Below are positions 7,843 to 15,467 of a DNA stretch of 51,343 bases, piece after piece. The notes beneath the pieces were generated by a model. The model worked only from the letters and a program-made list of their open reading frames with translations, ran no database searches and had not been told where the DNA came from. Both the position numbers and the translations under genes were made by a program. This DNA is from Rhodoblastus sphagnicola (GTDB lineage: Bacteria; Pseudomonadota; Alphaproteobacteria; Rhizobiales; Beijerinckiaceae), in NCBI RefSeq assembly GCF_002937075.1, contig NZ_NHSJ01000063.1:1-51343 (forward strand), written 5' to 3'. Numbering within the stretch: the first letter of the stretch is position 1; each line of letters starts with the position of its first letter.

Positions 7843-9588
7843 ATGACCATTTATTGCGCGCCTGTCCGCGACATGCTCTTTACCATGCGCGCCGTCGGCG
7901 GGTTGGACGAAGTCGCCGCCCTTCCGGGCCATGAGGAGGTCTCGGACGACCTGATCGAGGCCATTTTCGAGGAAGCCGCCAAATTCGCCGGCGACGTGCT
8001 GGCCCCGCTCAACCAAATCGGCGACAAGGTCGGCTGCGTCTGCAAGGACGGCGCGGTGACGACCCCGGATGGTTTCAAATCGGCTTTCGCCGCCTTTTGC
8101 GAAAACGGCTGGCACGCCATGCCGGCCGCCGCGCATTGGGGCGGGCAGGGCCTGCCGCAACTGGTCAACACGCCGGTCATTGAAATGTGGACGGCGTCGA
8201 ATCTGGCGTTTTCGCTGTGCCAGATGCTGACCATCGGCGCGATCTCGGCCATAGAGCATCACGGTTCGGACGCAATGAAGGCGTTGTACCTGCCGAAAAT
8301 GACCTCCGGCGAATGGACCGGCACCATGAATTTGACGGAACCGCAAGCGGGTTCCGATCTGGCCGCCGTCCGCACAAAAGCGGTCCCGGAAGGCGACCAT
8401 TACCGCATCACCGGCACCAAAATCTTCATCACCTGGGGCGAGCACGACGTCGCCGAAAACATCGTCCATCTGGTGCTGGCGCGGCTTCCCGACGCCCCGC
8501 CCGGCGTCAAGGGCATCTCGCTGTTCGTCGCGCCGAAGTTTCTGGTCAATCCCGACGGCTCGCTGGGCGCGCGCAACGATCTGGTCTGCGCCTCGCTGGA
8601 GCACAAGCTCGGCATCCACGCCAGCCCCACGGCGGTGATGGCGTTCGGCGAAAAGGGCGGCGCCATCGGCTATCTGGTCGGCGAGGCCAATCGCGGCCTC
8701 GAATATATGTTCACCATGATGAACCACGCCCGCTTCAGCGTCGGCCTCGAAGGCGTCGCCATCGCCGAGCGCGCCACGCAGCAGGCGTTCCGCTACGCGC
8801 TCGACCGCGTGCAGGGGCGCCCCATCGGCTGCGAGGCCGGCAAGCCGATCGCCTACCACCCCGACGTCAAGCGCATGCTGCTCGACATGAAAGCCCGTGT
8901 CGAGGCGTTACGCGCTGTCGCCTATTTCACCGCCGGCCGCATGGATGTCGCGGCCAAATCGCCCGATCCCGCGACGGCGGAAAAGGCGCAAGGACTGGTC
9001 GATCTGCTGGTGCCGGTGGTCAAGGGGTTTTCCACCGAAAGCTCGGTCATGATCGCCTCGACCGGCATCCAGGTCCACGGCGGCATGGGCTATGTCGAGG
9101 AGACCGGCGCCGCCCAGCATTTGCGCGACGCCCGCATCACCCCGATTTACGAGGGCACGACCGGCATCCAGGCCAATGATTTCGTTGGCCGCAAGATCGC
9201 CCGCGACGGCGGCGCGGTCGCGAAACTCCTGATCGCCGATCTGAAAACCGAGGTCGGCGACACCGCAACGCTCGCCGCCGCGCTCAAAATTCTTGAGGCC
9301 GTGGTCGATTGGATCGCGGGCGCCCATAAGGCCCATCCCGAACGCACGGCGGCGTCGGCCGTCGCGGCGCTCAACCTCGCGGGCATCGTCATCGGCGCCT
9401 GCCTGCTGGAGAAGCAGGCGCGGGCGGCCAAGGCCAAGCTCAACGGCGGCGACGCGGCCTTCCTTCATGGCAAGATCGCGGTCTCCAGCTATTTTGCCGA
9501 TCACGTGCTGCCGCAGGCCGGGGCGCTGGCGCAGGCCATCACGCAAGGGCATGAGACGATCAACGCCTTCGACCCCGGCGCGATTTGA
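7843..9588 (+). CDS. Acyl-CoA dehydrogenase (DmdC-like, about 580 residues)
   Basis: FAD enzyme that introduces an alpha,beta double bond in an acyl-CoA. GGGAG lies 7 bases before the start. At 581 residues it is longer than short/medium-chain enzymes and matches the class that includes DmdC (3-methylmercaptopropionyl-CoA dehydrogenase), with an extra C-terminal domain. Features include the N-terminal helical domain, MNLTEPQAGSDL and ITGTKIFITWGEHD in the middle domain, GIQVHGGMGYVEE, and IYEGTTGIQANDF, in which the Glu near residue 437 is the expected catalytic base. Pairing with the upstream acyl-CoA synthetase supports a shared pathway. No crotonase (DmdD-like) gene is adjacent, so a dimethylsulfoniopropionate role remains unproven. 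Confidence 0.92.
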   Translation: MTIYCAPVRDMLFTMRAVGGLDEVAALPGHEEVSDDLIEAIFEEAAKFAGDVLAPLNQIGDKVGCVCKDGAVTTPDGFKSAFAAFCENGWHAMPAAAHWGGQGLPQLVNTPVIEMWTASNLAFSLCQMLTIGAISAIEHHGSDAMKALYLPKMTSGEWTGTMNLTEPQAGSDLAAVRTKAVPEGDHYRITGTKIFITWGEHDVAENIVHLVLARLPDAPPGVKGISLFVAPKFLVNPDGSLGARNDLVCASLEHKLGIHASPTAVMAFGEKGGAIGYLVGEANRGLEYMFTMMNHARFSVGLEGVAIAERATQQAFRYALDRVQGRPIGCEAGKPIAYHPDVKRMLLDMKARVEALRAVAYFTAGRMDVAAKSPDPATAEKAQGLVDLLVPVVKGFSTESSVMIASTGIQVHGGMGYVEETGAAQHLRDARITPIYEGTTGIQANDFVGRKIARDGGAVAKLLIADLKTEVGDTATLAAALKILEAVVDWIAGAHKAHPERTAASAVAALNLAGIVIGACLLEKQARAAKAKLNGGDAAFLHGKIAVSSYFADHVLPQAGALAQAITQGHETINAFDPGAI

Positions 9589-9684
9589 GTTTTCTCAGGC
9601 TTTCGCCCCGCACTGGTGGCGCGGGCGCGACAGGCTTATGTAAAGGTTGGCGTTTGTCTTGGGTTGTCGGTTGGGGTGGGCATC

Positions 9685-9906
9685 ATGAAAATCAATGTGG
9701 ATATTGACTGCACGCCGGCCGAGGCGCGGGCCTTCATGGGCCTGCCGGATTTCGAGCCGATGCAGAAGCGCACCCTGGAGGTCATGGAAAAGCGGATGAT
9801 GGAGCAATTGGAGCATTTCACCCCGGACACGCTGCTGAAAATGTGGATGCAGCCGGCTCTGAGCGCGGAATGGTTCCAGGACATGCTGCGCCGCGCGACC
9901 AAATAG
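9685..9906 (+). CDS. DUF6489 family protein
   Basis: A 73-residue soluble alphaproteobacterial protein of unknown function. It starts MKINVDIDCTPAEARAF, a pattern typical of the family, and continues with a helical, Met-rich stretch (EKRMMEQLEHFTPDTLL, MWMQPALSAEWFQDML). The start at 9685 follows a G-rich site (GGGGTGGG) at a suitable distance. It stands 96 bases after the acyl-CoA dehydrogenase on the same strand and converges on the Mrp gene. Family recognition is from memory of the N-terminal motif. Confidence 0.8.
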   Translation: MKINVDIDCTPAEARAFMGLPDFEPMQKRTLEVMEKRMMEQLEHFTPDTLLKMWMQPALSAEWFQDMLRRATK

Positions 9907-9916
9907 CCGCCGGGGA

Positions 9917-9948
9917 GGGAGCGCGGCGGCGGAGGGCGCCGCCACGCT
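9917..9948. terminator. Stem-loop between convergent genes
   Basis: A GC-only stem (GGCGGCG with CGCCGCC) sits in the 48-base gap between the DUF6489 gene and the Mrp gene. There is no T tract, so it is only a candidate bidirectional terminator. Confidence 0.35.
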
Positions 9949-9954
9949 CGGAGA

Positions 9955-11073
9955 CTATCCGATCGTGATTTTCGGCCCCTTCGGCGCCTCCGCCGCCACG
10001 GCGTCGCGCACCTTTTCGGCCAGCGCCAGATAGGGCGCGGCCTGGGGCGATTCCGGCGCGAAAGCCATCACCGGGCGTCCGGCGTCCGACCCCTCGCGTA
10101 TCGCCATGTCGAGCGGCGCCTCGCCCAAAAACGGCACGCCGGCCTGTTCCGCCGCCGCCTTCGCCCCGCCATGGGCGAAAATCTCGGTGCGCCCGCCGCA
10201 ATGCGGGCACAGGAAATAGGACATGTTCTCGAACACGCCGAGGATCGGCACGTTGACCTGATTGAACATGTTGATGCCGCGCCGGGCGTCGATCAGCGCC
10301 AGATCCTGTGGCGTCGAAACCACAATGGCGCCGGACAGGCTGGCGTTCTGCGCCAGGCTCAATTGCACGTCGCCGGTGCCGGGCGGCATGTCCACGACGA
10401 GAATGTCGAGTTCGCCCCACGTCACGTCGCGCAGCAATTGCGAAATCGCCGACATCACCATCGGCCCGCGCCAGACCACGGCCTGATCCTGCGCCACCAG
10501 AAAGCCGATCGACATCAGCTTCACGCCGTATTTTTCCAGCGGGATCATCGACTTGCCATCGGCCGAGGTCTCCGGCTTCTCCTCCAGCGCGAACAGTTTC
10601 GGCACGGAAGGCCCGAACACATCGGCGTCGAGCAGGCCGATCTTCAGCCCAAGCCGCGCCAGCCCGATGGCCAGATTCGCGGCGGTGGTGGACTTGCCGA
10701 CGCCGCCCTTGCCTGAGGATACGGCGATCACGCGCTTCACCCCCTCCAGTCCCGGCCCTTTTGAGGCGGGATGCGCCGGCTGGCGGGCCGGCGCGGCGGC
10801 CGGTCCGCTCGCGACCTGTCCGCTTCCCGGCGCACGCTCGGCGGTGAGCACGACCGTCGCGCCGGCCACGCCCGGCAGGCGGCGCAGCGCGGCCTCGGCG
10901 GCGACGCGCATCGGCTCGGCGGCATTGGCCTGATCGGGCGCCACGGCGATCGACACGAACACCTTGCCGCCCCGGATCGACACCCCGGACACCGCGCCGG
11001 TTTCGGCCAAGGGCCGGCCATCCGGTCCCGCCACGCCGTTGAGGGCCGCCATCACATCGTCATTGTTGAACAT
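9955..11073 (-). CDS. Mrp/ApbC-type P-loop ATPase, iron-sulfur carrier
   Basis: Cytosolic scaffold/carrier that binds and transfers Fe-S clusters to apo-proteins. The start at 11073 (MFNNDDVMAAL) is preceded by AAGGAAG; 372 residues. Residues 1-80 form a MIP18/DUF59-like domain (RLPGVAGATVVLT). An Ala/Pro linker follows, then the ParA-like domain with deviant Walker A GKGGVGKS at 121-128, DADVFGPSVP, VDMPPGTGD and the cluster-binding CPHC motif in YFLCPHCGGRTE. It is divergent from an Fe-S oxidoreductase with a 100-base shared upstream region, so a functional link through cluster supply is plausible but not shown. Confidence 0.95.
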   Translation of the reverse strand: MFNNDDVMAALNGVAGPDGRPLAETGAVSGVSIRGGKVFVSIAVAPDQANAAEPMRVAAEAALRRLPGVAGATVVLTAERAPGSGQVASGPAAAPARQPAHPASKGPGLEGVKRVIAVSSGKGGVGKSTTAANLAIGLARLGLKIGLLDADVFGPSVPKLFALEEKPETSADGKSMIPLEKYGVKLMSIGFLVAQDQAVVWRGPMVMSAISQLLRDVTWGELDILVVDMPPGTGDVQLSLAQNASLSGAIVVSTPQDLALIDARRGINMFNQVNVPILGVFENMSYFLCPHCGGRTEIFAHGGAKAAAEQAGVPFLGEAPLDMAIREGSDAGRPVMAFAPESPQAAPYLALAEKVRDAVAAEAPKGPKITIG

Positions 11074-11128
11074 CTGGTCTTCCTTGTTCCGCGTCCTCCA
11101 TCTGGTCGTATTCCCCGGAGGATTCAAC

Positions 11129-11179
11129 ATGGATCGCGCGCATTCTGGCGTTTTTCTTGCATTGTTAATGCCACAATGA
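11129..11179 (+). CDS. 16-codon upstream reading frame (possible leader peptide)
   Basis: Reads MDRAHSGVFLALLMPQ. The ATG at 11129 has a textbook GGAGG (11117-11121) seven bases upstream. Its TGA overlaps the ATG of the following oxidoreductase gene in an ATGA arrangement. The oxidoreductase start has no ribosome site of its own, so translation of this frame probably feeds the next gene. Whether the peptide does anything itself is unknown. Confidence 0.45.
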   Translation: MDRAHSGVFLALLMPQ

Positions 11180-12549
11180 AGACGCATCTCGACTGGTCAT
11201 CCTACGACACCTACGGCATTGGCGACGCCTATTCCGGCATTCCCACGCGCGGCGGCAATTACGCCAAGGCGGTGGCGGTGTGCATGCACAACCGCGAATG
11301 CCAGCGCGAGGGCAGGGGCGTGATGTGCCCGTCCTGGCGCATCACGCGGGATCCCGCCCATTCGACGGAGGCCCGCGTCGCCGCCTTCAAGGCCGCGCTC
11401 AACGGCGATTTCGGCGACAACGCCTTCGCGGCGCCTGAACTCAGCGCGTCGATGGACCTCTGCGTCTCCTGCAAAGCCTGCAAGAAGGAATGCCCGAGCG
11501 CCGTGGACATGGTCCTGATCAAGACCGAATTTCTGGCCCAGCGCAACGAGGTTTTGGGCATTCCCCTGCGCAATCGGCTGATGGGCGGCTTGCCGCAATG
11601 GCTGGCGCACGGACGCGGCGCCTTGCGCCTGCTGGCTCTCGCCCGCAACGCCTTGCCGCCGCTCGCCTGGGCCGGTGAAAAGCTTTTGGGGCTGACGGCG
11701 AAACGGCCGCTGCCGCCGCCCTCCGCCAAACCCTTTGTCGATCCGCCCCCGCAAGGTTCCGGCGAACGCGGCGAAGTGGTCCTGCTGGTGGACACATTCG
11801 CCCGCCATTTCGATCCGCTCATCGCGGAAAGCGCGATCAAAGTGCTGGTCGCCGGCGGCTATCGCGTTTCCATCGCCAGACCGGCGCCGGACGATCCCGA
11901 GCCGAACCGCGGTCTGTGCTGCGGCCGCACCTATCTCTCCATGGGCATGGTGGAAAAAGCCCGGTTCGAGGCGCAACGCATTCTCAAGGCGCTGGCGCCG
12001 GCTTTTGACCGGGGCCTGCCGGTGATCGGGCTGGAGCCGTCCTGCCTGCTGTCGATGCGCGACGAATTCTTCAGCCTCGGCCTCGGCGCCGAGGTCAGCC
12101 GCCTCAACAAGAACCTCTATCTGTTCGAGGAATTCCTCGCCCGCGAGGCCCAACGCAAGGGCTTGAAACTGCCGCTGAGGAAACGAGACGGAAAAGTCGT
12201 CGTCCACGGCCATTGCCACCAGAAGGCGTTCAGCGTGATGAAGGCGCTGAAGAAGACGCTGGCGCTGATCGAGGGCCAGGAGGTCGAAATCCTCGAAACC
12301 GGCTGCTGCGGCGGCGCCGGTTCGTTCGGCTACGAGGCCGAACATTTCGAGCCGGCGCGAAAAATGGCGGAACTGGCGCTGCTGCCGGCCGTGCGCGCCA
12401 TGGCGCCCGAAGACGCCGTGGTGGCCGACGGTTTTTCCTGCCGCCACCAGATCGCCGACGGCGCCGGTCGAAAGCCGGTGCATATGGCTGTGCTGCTGGC
12501 GGGCCTGCTGGAGGGGCGAGACGGCCGCGATCATGGGCTTGACCTTTGA
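11176..12549 (+). CDS. Fe-S / CCG-domain oxidoreductase (GlcF-like), stand-alone
   Basis: 457-residue electron-transfer subunit resembling the C-terminal half of FAD/Fe-S fused 2-hydroxyacid dehydrogenases (GlcF or YdiJ type). It has an N-terminal Cys-containing stretch (CMHNREC, GVMCPSW), a 4Fe-4S motif CVSCKACKKECP, then two cysteine-rich CCG modules (LCCGRTYLSMG with GLEPSCLLS, and GHCHQKAF with TGCCGGAGSFGYE). The N-terminal half matches the linker seen in fused proteins just after their FAD domain, but no FAD domain is encoded upstream; the divergent Mrp gene is there instead. A separate FAD subunit elsewhere is therefore expected. Translation is probably coupled to the 16-codon frame. 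Confidence 0.82.
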   Translation: MKTHLDWSSYDTYGIGDAYSGIPTRGGNYAKAVAVCMHNRECQREGRGVMCPSWRITRDPAHSTEARVAAFKAALNGDFGDNAFAAPELSASMDLCVSCKACKKECPSAVDMVLIKTEFLAQRNEVLGIPLRNRLMGGLPQWLAHGRGALRLLALARNALPPLAWAGEKLLGLTAKRPLPPPSAKPFVDPPPQGSGERGEVVLLVDTFARHFDPLIAESAIKVLVAGGYRVSIARPAPDDPEPNRGLCCGRTYLSMGMVEKARFEAQRILKALAPAFDRGLPVIGLEPSCLLSMRDEFFSLGLGAEVSRLNKNLYLFEEFLAREAQRKGLKLPLRKRDGKVVVHGHCHQKAFSVMKALKKTLALIEGQEVEILETGCCGGAGSFGYEAEHFEPARKMAELALLPAVRAMAPEDAVVADGFSCRHQIADGAGRKPVHMAVLLAGLLEGRDGRDHGLDL

Positions 12550-12644
12550 TTGTGAGGGTGTTTTGATCCAGATCGCATTCATGAAATCTTCGGGCGCGTT
12601 TATTATGATAAGTCGATAAAAAAATAAGAAGTGGGGAAAGAAGC

Positions 12645-12848
12645 ATGTGTCAGTTTGTTATCGCGATGAAGGAAATTGCGGCGATAAATCTTCGTTACGC
12701 CCTTGCGGAAGTCTCCACCCACGGCGACAAGGACGCCATTCGCCGGGCGCTCGACCACGTTCGGGAGGCCGAATCCTTCCTGCAAATCGCGCTCATGGAC
12801 ATGGGCGAGTACAGCACGGAGCCGACCATCGCCATGGCGGCCGAATAA
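12645..12848 (+). CDS. Small protein of unknown function (67 residues)
   Basis: MCQFVIAMKEIAAINLRYALAEVS at the N-terminus, then a helical acidic stretch (KDAIRRALDHVREAESFLQ). GGGGAAAG precedes the start at a good distance, and the upstream 90 bases are AT-rich and promoter-like (TTTATTATGAT near 12600). The stop abuts the fabI stop tail to tail with no spacer. I do not recognise a family. No signal peptide or membrane segment is visible. Confidence 0.6.
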   Translation: MCQFVIAMKEIAAINLRYALAEVSTHGDKDAIRRALDHVREAESFLQIALMDMGEYSTEPTIAMAAE

Positions 12849-13676
12849 TCACGCCATAATGTGCAGCCCGGCGTCCACGTAAATCGTGTCGCCGGTCATG
12901 CCCGACGCCGCGCCGCCGACGAGAAAGGCGGCGACACGGCCGATTTCGGCTATATCGACCAGGCGCTTGCCGGGTCCGCGGCTTTCCGCCATGTCCACGA
13001 GTTCGTTGAAATCGGCGATGCCGCCGGCGGCGCGGGTGCGGATCGGTCCGGGCGACAAAGCGTAGACGCGGATGTGCTTCGCCGCGAGTTCGGCCGCAAG
13101 ATAGCGCGTGGTGGATTCCAGCGCCGCCTTGACCGGCCCCATCATATTGTAATGGTTCACGACTTTTTCCGCGCCGTAATAGCTCATGGTCAGCAGCGCG
13201 CCGCCCTCCGTCATCAGCGGCTCGGCCAGGCGCGCCATTTCGATGAAGGAATGCACGGACACGCGCATGGCCTGTTCAAAACCCTCGCGCGAGGAATCGA
13301 CCAGCCGCCCATGCAGGTCGCCGCTGGGGGCGAAGGCGATGGAATGCAGCACGAAATCGAGCCGACCCCATTCCTTTGCAATCGCCTCGAACACCGTCTC
13401 CAACGCGCCCGGTTGCTCCACGTCGAGCGGCAGCAGCAGCTTGGACTCGATCTGCGCGGCGAGCGGCGCCACGAAGGGCTTTGCCTTCTCGTTGAGATAG
13501 GTCAGCGCCAGTTCGGCCCCGAAACCGCGAAATTTCGCGGCGCAGCCATAGGCGATGGAGTGTTCGTTGGACACGCCGACCACCAGCCCGCGCTTGCCCT
13601 TGAGCATGTCGCCGATGCGGTCCTCGGGGTCCCAAACCTTTTGCAGCGGGTCGATCTTGCGCTGGTGTTCGTCCAT
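12849..13676 (-). CDS. fabI: Enoyl-[acyl-carrier-protein] reductase (NADH), FabI
   Basis: Last step of each fatty acid elongation cycle: reduction of trans-2-enoyl-ACP. The start at 13676 (MDEHQRKIDPLQ) is preceded by GGAGG; 275 residues with an N-terminal extension of about 20 residues compared with the E. coli enzyme. It has the nucleotide-binding GVSNEHSIAYGCAA, the DV segment after LLPL, HSIAFAPSGD, the catalytic Tyr176-x6-Lys183 in HYNMMGPVKAALE, and ALSPGPIRTRAAGGI. It lies downstream of a GST gene with a dispersed repeat between, so cotranscription is uncertain. Triclosan-type inhibitors act on this family. Confidence 0.93.
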   Translation of the reverse strand: MDEHQRKIDPLQKVWDPEDRIGDMLKGKRGLVVGVSNEHSIAYGCAAKFRGFGAELALTYLNEKAKPFVAPLAAQIESKLLLPLDVEQPGALETVFEAIAKEWGRLDFVLHSIAFAPSGDLHGRLVDSSREGFEQAMRVSVHSFIEMARLAEPLMTEGGALLTMSYYGAEKVVNHYNMMGPVKAALESTTRYLAAELAAKHIRVYALSPGPIRTRAAGGIADFNELVDMAESRGPGKRLVDIAEIGRVAAFLVGGAASGMTGDTIYVDAGLHIMA

Positions 13677-13792
13677 GGAAGCCTCCTGCATGATGACGAA
13701 GTGTTCGGTCCCATGGCCGATTTCATGCCGCGTTCTTGCTCGCGGCGTCACTTCTATTAGGCAAGCAATGTGACGCGCGCTTGAAGTGTGCG

Positions 13793-13837
13793 CCAGAGCC
13801 CCGATTTGCTGGAATCAAATCGGGGCTCTGGTTTATT
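13793..13837. terminator. Strong hairpin within a dispersed repeat (possible terminator)
   Basis: CCAGAGCCCCGATTTG (13793-13808) pairs perfectly with CAAATCGGGGCTCTGG (13816-13831), followed on the plus strand by TTTATTGTTTTG. It lies between the GST gene and fabI, which are both transcribed on the minus strand. On that strand it is an intergenic hairpin without a clear T tract. Confidence 0.55.
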
Positions 13838-13841
13838 GTTT

Positions 13842-13892
13842 TGTCGCATTTTCTTCACGCGAACCGGTGTCCACTTCGCTTGAAAATACTCT
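13842..13892 (-). repeat. Dispersed intergenic repeat, copy 3 (minus orientation)
   Basis: On the minus strand it reads TTTTCAAGCGAAGTGGACAC, then CGGTTCGCGTGAAGAAAATG. It continues into the hairpin at 13793, giving a composite element of about 100 bases. Confidence 0.7.
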
Positions 13893-13922
13893 GGGATTGG
13901 AAGCGCGGCGGCGGTTCGTCGC

Positions 13923-14591
13923 TCAGAGATTTTCCCAACGCTCGATGATCCAGCTCTCCTTGGCGGCGCCGTCGCGCCAGGCGGCGAAAGCGGGATGGGC
14001 CAGCAGGGCGTCGCAGGTCGCCCGCGCCTTTTCCGCGAGCGGCAGGCGATAGGTGGCGATGCGGCTGGCGATCGGCGTGAAATACGCGTCGGCGGCGCCA
14101 TAGGCCCCGAACAGGAAAGGCCCTTCGGCTTGAGAAAAAATCGCCTCGATGCGGGCGAGATTTTCACGCGCGGACTCATCGATGTCGAGCGGCGTCGTTC
14201 GCGGCGCGCGGCGGAAATTGGTCGGGCAGGCCTGCCGCAGGCCCTGAAAACCGGAATGCATTTCCGCGCAAAGCGAGCGGGCGCGCGCCCGCTGTTCCGC
14301 ATCTCGCGGCCAGATGTTTTTTTCCGGAAAATGCTCGTGCAAGAACTCGACGATGGCGAGCGAATCCCAGACCGCGAAACCGTCGGCGTCGCGCGACCGC
14401 CCGGACGGGCGCACGGACAGCGCCGGAACCTTGCCGGTCGGCGCCACGACAAGCATTTTCGCGCGCGAGTCCTCCAGATAGAGGGGAACGACGTTTTCGG
14501 CGAAGGGAATGTCGAGCGCCTTCATCAGCAGCCAGGGCCGCGCCGACCAGGAGGAATAGGCTTTGTTGCCGATGAACAGGGTGAGATCCAT
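13923..14591 (-). CDS. Glutathione S-transferase family protein
   Basis: 222 residues. The N-terminal thioredoxin-like domain starts MDLTLFIGNKAYSSWSARPW, with Ser/Tyr residues near position 13 where the catalytic residue of this superfamily sits. GKVPAL is the cis-Pro motif and DSLAIVEFLHEHFPE the glutathione-binding helix. The C-terminal all-helical domain has SQAEGPFLFGAYGAADAYFTPI. Start at 14591; an in-frame ATG at 14603 is possible. It follows the rhodanese gene by 36 bases, so the two are probably one unit, perhaps linked by thiol or persulfide chemistry. The substrate is unknown. Confidence 0.85.
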   Translation of the reverse strand: MDLTLFIGNKAYSSWSARPWLLMKALDIPFAENVVPLYLEDSRAKMLVVAPTGKVPALSVRPSGRSRDADGFAVWDSLAIVEFLHEHFPEKNIWPRDAEQRARARSLCAEMHSGFQGLRQACPTNFRRAPRTTPLDIDESARENLARIEAIFSQAEGPFLFGAYGAADAYFTPIASRIATYRLPLAEKARATCDALLAHPAFAAWRDGAAKESWIIERWENL

Positions 14592-14627
14592 GCGCTCCAC
14601 TCTCATTTTGAGCAACTCGCGCCAATT

Positions 14628-15044
14628 CTACCCGGCTTTCTTGTCGGTTGTCCCCCCCTCCACGGTCGCGCCCGATTTTTTCCAGGCGGAAAAGCCGCCA
14701 TCGATATGGGCGACCGGGTCCAGCCCCATGCGTTGCGCCTGAAAAGTCGAAAGCGCCGAGCGCCAGCCGGCGGCGCAGAAGAACACAAATGTCTTATCCT
14801 GCTGGAACTGAGGTTTGGCGTAGGGGCTGGCCGGATCGATCCAGAATTCCAGCATGCCGCGAGGGCAATGGAAGGCGCCGGGGATGCGTCCCTCGCGCTC
14901 AAGCTCACGCGTTTCGCGCAGATCGACGAACAGCACGTCCTCGCGCTCGAACAGCGCGCGCGCCTCCGCGATGGTCAGCGTGCGGATCGCCGCCAGCGCC
15001 TCGTCGAGCATGTCCTGATAGCCAAAGGTGATATTCGACGGCAT
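14628..15044 (-). CDS. Rhodanese-like domain protein
   Basis: 138 residues, single rhodanese domain, cytosolic. The start at 15044 follows GGAGG. It has FVDLRETRELEREGRIPGA, the active-site loop FFCAAGWRSA with the persulfide-carrying Cys, and the closing HIDGGFSAWKKSG. Likely a sulfurtransferase or persulfide carrier. It is upstream of the GST gene in a probable two-gene operon and divergent from the DUF3253 gene. Confidence 0.88.
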   Translation of the reverse strand: MPSNITFGYQDMLDEALAAIRTLTIAEARALFEREDVLFVDLRETRELEREGRIPGAFHCPRGMLEFWIDPASPYAKPQFQQDKTFVFFCAAGWRSALSTFQAQRMGLDPVAHIDGGFSAWKKSGATVEGGTTDKKAG

Positions 15045-15195
15045 TGCGTTCCTCCGCCGGAGATTGGAGCGCAGCCGCGCGTCCGGGTCAACCGTGCGAA
15101 GGTCTCGGTCGCGCCGCTCCGGTTCGCGCGACATCGCGCCGGATATTGCGCCCATGCCCGCTTGACCGCCGCGCCGCGCGTGGTCCAATGGCGCC

Positions 15196-15462
15196 ATGAG
15201 CGACACCCTGTCCGAAACGATTCTCGAACTCTGCCACGCCGTCGGTCCGGCCAAGAGCATTTGCCCGACCGACGCCGCCAAAGCCTTCGCCGAAAAGCGC
15301 GGCGAGGACGAACTCGGCTGGCGCAACCACCTCTCGCTGGTGCGGCGCCAGGCGGTGGCGCTGGCGCTGGAGGGCCGACTCGTCATCTATCGCAAGGGCA
15401 AGCCGGTCGATCCCGAGGATTTTCGCGGCGTCTACCGGCTGGGCGTCCCGCGCGCGGATTGA
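15196..15462 (+). CDS. DUF3253 domain protein
   Basis: 88 residues. It has the family pattern ILELCHAVGPAKSICPTDAAK, then WRNHLSLVRRQAVALALEGRL and YRKGKPVDPEDFRGVYRL. The layout suggests a small winged-helix fold. Function unknown. The stop is five bases before the YdcF-type gene, so the two are cotranscribed. Confidence 0.85.
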   Translation: MSDTLSETILELCHAVGPAKSICPTDAAKAFAEKRGEDELGWRNHLSLVRRQAVALALEGRLVIYRKGKPVDPEDFRGVYRLGVPRAD

Positions 15463-15467
15463 CGGGC

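Noticed and set aside
6064-9588. Assigning dmdB and dmdC gene names
   Set aside because: Size and motifs fit, but substrate-specific evidence and dmdD/dmdA context are missing.
11176-12549. N-terminal extension of the Fe-S protein up to 10771
   Set aside because: The upstream part of the frame is antisense to the certain mrp gene. The SD-led 16-codon frame ending at 11179 also speaks for a start at 11176.
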